NCBI GenBank assembly: GCA_902795135.1
Contig: CADBJW010000005.1
Span: 1 to 64,000, forward strand
Length of the DNA stretch: 64,000 nucleotides
Direction of reading: 5' to 3'
Origin: an uncultured Eubacteriales bacterium
GTDB taxonomy: Bacteria; Bacillota; Clostridia; Peptostreptococcales; Anaerovoracaceae
The notes under the pieces were generated by a model. It was not told the DNA's origin, did no database searches, and saw nothing but the letters and a program-made list of their open reading frames with translations. Position numbers and translations under genes: made by a program. Positions 61,872-64,000 of this stretch are shown here, one piece after another (within the stretch, counting starts at the first letter, position 1; each line of letters begins with the position of its first letter).

Positions 61872-61886
61872 TTGTAATTATTACAA
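61872..61886. promoter_or_regulatory. 15-bp palindrome between divergent genes
   Basis: TTGTAAT-T-ATTACAA is a perfect palindrome between the PucR and aminotransferase promoters. It is a candidate operator; the binding protein is not known. Confidence 0.45.
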
Positions 61887-61927
61887 AAGAATGGGATGAA
61901 AATAGTATGCGAAACAAGTGCATTCCG

Positions 61928-61955
61928 TTGAAATCTATCATCAGGATGGTACAAT
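61928..61955 (+). promoter_or_regulatory. Predicted promoter of the class V aminotransferase
   Basis: TTGAAA (61928-61933) and TACAAT (61950-61955) with a 16-base spacer give a short leader of about 25 bases and a strong AGGAGG ribosome site. Confidence 0.6.
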
Positions 61956-61986
61956 CAAGGAAAGAATCAGAAAAGGAGGATCTGCA

Positions 61987-63270
61987 ATGAAGAAATTTGA
62001 GTTCGATGTACAGAAATTCAGAAGCAATTTCCCGGCGTGTTCACTGGAAGTGGCCGGAGCACCAATCGCATATCTCGATGGTCCGGGAGGAACCCAGGTA
62101 CCCCAGCGCGTCGTAGATGCAATCACCGGATATTTGATCAACAGCAATGCGAATGAAGGCGGCAACTTCAAGGCCAGCTATAAAACGGATGAAGTGGAAC
62201 AGGAAGCCTTCAAAGCAGCGGCGGATTTCCTGGGCTGTTCTCCGCAGGAAGTGGGATTCAGTGTGGGTTCGACCCAGCACAGCTATAATTTTTCGGTTAA
62301 TATCGCCAAGACCCTGCAGCCAGGCGACGAGTTGATCATTACCGAAATCGATCACCGCTGCAACAGCCAGCCGTGGAGAAGACTTGGCAAACTTGGGTTT
62401 AATGTCAAGCAGGTTCGGCTGGATACCGAAACCCAGCAGTTGGATTTTGATGATTTTAAGGCGAAACTTTCGGATAAAACAAAAGTCGTTGCAGTAAACT
62501 GGGCAAGCAATGCGATCGGAACGATCACCGATGTAAAGAAATACATCGATGCGGCCCACGAAGTGGGAGCGCTCACCGTGGTTGACGCGGTGCATTACGC
62601 AGCGCATCTGCCAATCGACGTTAAGGCAATCGGAACAGACGTGCTTTTGTGCTCTCCGTATAAATTCTTCGGACCGCACATGGGACTTGCGTATATGAAT
62701 ACGGATCTGCTGGAAAGCCTTGAATTCAACAATGCCGGCGCAGAGGACATCGCGCACGGCAGCCGTAAATTCCACATGGCGACACCGCAATATGAATTCC
62801 TGGCAGGGATGACGGAAGCTATCAATCTGATCGCTGACACGGGGGCAGAGTATGCCGAGTATTTCGAAGAGGAACTGGCAGGTCTGGAAGGACGCAGACG
62901 GAATGTCGTCGCTGGCATGCTGGCCTTTGATGCTTATGAATCGCCTCTCTCAGAAAAACTGCGGGCAGGTCTCAGACGTCTTCCGGGCGTTAAGGTTTAC
63001 GGCCCGGCGGAAGGCGAGCCAAGAACGCCGACGGTTGCGTTCACCATGGATGGTTACGCACCGGAATTCGTAACGAAGATTCTGGGTGACAAGGGCATTA
63101 ACTCCTGGCATGGAGATTTTTATGCCATCGAAGTCATTTCGGCCTTTGGTCTGACCGAGTCCGGCGGATTGATCCGCGTTGGCATGGCGCCATACTGCAC
63201 GGAAGCCGACATCGACCGCACACTGGCAACCATCACCTCCATTGCATACGGAGAATACGATCCGAAATAA
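61987..63270 (+). CDS. Class V aminotransferase / cysteine-desulfurase-like enzyme
   Basis: PLP-dependent fold-type I enzyme of 427 residues. The glycine-rich start YLDGPGGTQVPQRV and EIDHRCNSQPWRRLG are visible, along with the PLP aspartate in VVDAVHYAAH and the Schiff-base lysine in SPYKFFGPHMG. It ends with LIRVGMAPYCTEADIDR. It resembles a group often called cysteine desulfurase-like or kynureninase-like proteins. No cysteine loop typical of NifS/SufS is evident, so another substrate is likely. The start at 61987 has AGGAGG and removes 23 unlikely residues. Divergent from the PucR gene. Confidence 0.85.
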   Translation: MKKFEFDVQKFRSNFPACSLEVAGAPIAYLDGPGGTQVPQRVVDAITGYLINSNANEGGNFKASYKTDEVEQEAFKAAADFLGCSPQEVGFSVGSTQHSYNFSVNIAKTLQPGDELIITEIDHRCNSQPWRRLGKLGFNVKQVRLDTETQQLDFDDFKAKLSDKTKVVAVNWASNAIGTITDVKKYIDAAHEVGALTVVDAVHYAAHLPIDVKAIGTDVLLCSPYKFFGPHMGLAYMNTDLLESLEFNNAGAEDIAHGSRKFHMATPQYEFLAGMTEAINLIADTGAEYAEYFEEELAGLEGRRRNVVAGMLAFDAYESPLSEKLRAGLRRLPGVKVYGPAEGEPRTPTVAFTMDGYAPEFVTKILGDKGINSWHGDFYAIEVISAFGLTESGGLIRVGMAPYCTEADIDRTLATITSIAYGEYDPK

Positions 63271-63312
63271 GCGCACTTAAAATGGAACAAAGGAATTGAA
63301 AAGACGATGCAC

Positions 63313-63340
63313 ATCCGCCTCTCCAAGGGGCGGATTTTTA
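63313..63340 (+). terminator. Intrinsic terminator after the aminotransferase
   Basis: ATCCGCC and GGCGGAT pair around a 9-base loop, followed by TTTTTAT, 43 bp after the stop codon. Confidence 0.8.
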
Positions 63341-63392
63341 TATGGATGCATGGGTGGATCTGCGGCGAGTGCCCAGATGTAACGTAAGGGTA

Positions 63393-63421
63393 TTGATAAC
63401 GGTGTAAAAATAATATAAAAT
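63393..63421 (+). promoter_or_regulatory. Predicted promoter of the HTH-Uma2 gene
   Basis: TTGATA (63393-63398) and TAAAAT (63416-63421) are separated by 17 bases, 45 bases before the start codon. Confidence 0.6.
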
Positions 63422-63465
63422 AAGTATAGAAAAAATATAATACACAGTAAATGGGGAATGACGAC

Positions 63466-64000
63466 ATGACGATCCAGGAAATGAAAGAGAAAAAACGGGA
63501 GTTGGGATACACCTATGAAATGATTGCCCGCATGGCAGGGGTATCGATTGCAACGGTAAAGAAAATATTCGGAGGGGAAGTTTCCAGTCCGCGGTTCGAG
63601 ACTTTGCAAAAGCTCGAAAGCGTCTTTTTGCAAGAACCGCCAAAGGGAATTCGGAACGGATCGATCAGTGTTCGCGAACTTCCTTTTAAATATGATGCAA
63701 AGGATGATTCCTATACAACGGAAGACTATGAGACCTTCCCGGAATATGCCAGCATCGAAATCGTAAACGGAAGGATCTATCCGAAATATCCGTCGGAAAC
63801 GGAGAGCGAAAGTCGTTTTCGGAAAATGACCTTTGACGAATTGGTTCGGGATCCGAAGAACGGAAGCTATACCTGTGAGGATTACGAGAATTTCCCGGAT
63901 GATATCCGGGTTGAAATCGTCAGAGGCCGAATATATGCCATGGCAGCGCCCACGCTGATCCATCAGCAAATCATGGGAGAAATCCACTATCAAATCAGAA
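63466..64000 (+). CDS. HTH-domain Uma2-family protein (partial, with internal duplication)
   Basis: The first 178 residues of a protein that continues past the window. Residues 1-55 are a helix-turn-helix of the XRE type (MAGVSIATVKKIFGGEVSSP). Two related segments follow, at 82-107 (SYTTEDYETFP, then EIVNGRIY) and 134-159 (SYTCEDYENFP, then EIVRGRIY). The second leads into AMAAPTLIHQQIMGEIHYQI, the start of the Uma2 (DUF820) domain, a PD-(D/E)XK-like nuclease fold. The start ATG lacks a strong ribosome site. Function unknown. Confidence 0.78.
   Translation, partial: MTIQEMKEKKRELGYTYEMIARMAGVSIATVKKIFGGEVSSPRFETLQKLESVFLQEPPKGIRNGSISVRELPFKYDAKDDSYTTEDYETFPEYASIEIVNGRIYPKYPSETESESRFRKMTFDELVRDPKNGSYTCEDYENFPDDIRVEIVRGRIYAMAAPTLIHQQIMGEIHYQIR

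Noticed and set aside
1-64000. tRNA, rRNA, CRISPR arrays, insertion sequences and prophage genes
   Set aside because: No cloverleaf, rRNA core, regular spaced repeats or transposase/integrase sequences were seen while reading both strands; a covariance-model search would be needed to exclude small RNAs.

Overview
The window is a chromosomal segment of a low-to-moderate GC, Gram-positive anaerobe of the class Clostridia. The gene content would fit the Anaerovoracaceae / Family XIII group, but that placement is an inference from gene order and protein flavour only. It carries the replication origin. The rpmH-rnpA-yidD-yidC-jag-mnmE-mnmG-rsmG-parA-parB block runs leftward, and dnaA-dnaN-recF-gyrB-gyrA runs rightward. 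Both leave an AT-rich region at about 25.0-25.2 kb that holds DnaA boxes. A second DnaA-box cluster with a complete unwinding element lies between dnaA and dnaN. Two perfect parS palindromes flank parAB.

Left arm (1-24.9 kb, nearly all on the minus strand). A histidine biosynthesis operon (hisZ-G-C-B-H-A-F-IE-K, without hisD) is preceded by a short open frame extremely rich in histidine codons. Its stop overlaps the likely hisZ start, which points to translation-coupled control by histidyl-tRNA. Immediately upstream lies a complete histidine degradation cluster (hutH-hutU-hutI-fchA-ftcD and a GntR regulator) that channels histidine to glutamate, ammonia and methenyl-THF. Next come a remnant of a surface-protein fibronectin-type domain, a CofE-like (F420 gamma-glutamyl ligase family) protein, parAB, and the tRNA-modification / membrane-insertion / ribosome block.

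Right arm (25.2-64 kb, mostly plus strand). dnaA, dnaN, recF, gyrBA and trpS are followed by a small inverted group: plsC-like acyltransferase, a DUF2148 protein and a shikimate-kinase-fold protein without a P-loop. After it come a nucleotidyltransferase, a tandem pair of membrane-anchored glucosaminidase-like proteins, and rpsF-ssb-rpsR behind a structured leader. A long co-directional run follows: gdpP-like, rplI, dnaB, dnaD-like, a giant coiled-coil M23 protein, divIC, rnmV, rsmA, LTA-synthase-like, GNAT, tadA and an Ig-like membrane protein. ispE and a GntR regulator come next.

The most unusual segment is 56.0-59.7 kb. Two translationally coupled genes each encode a fusion of a biosynthetic enzyme with a metabolite-repair or house-cleaning enzyme: phosphohexomutase + NAD(P)HX epimerase, then LarE sulfur transferase + MazG pyrophosphohydrolase. 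The window closes with a DMT exporter, a PucR-type regulator divergent from a class V aminotransferase, and the start of an HTH-Uma2 protein with an internal duplication. No tRNA, rRNA, CRISPR array or insertion sequence was recognised.
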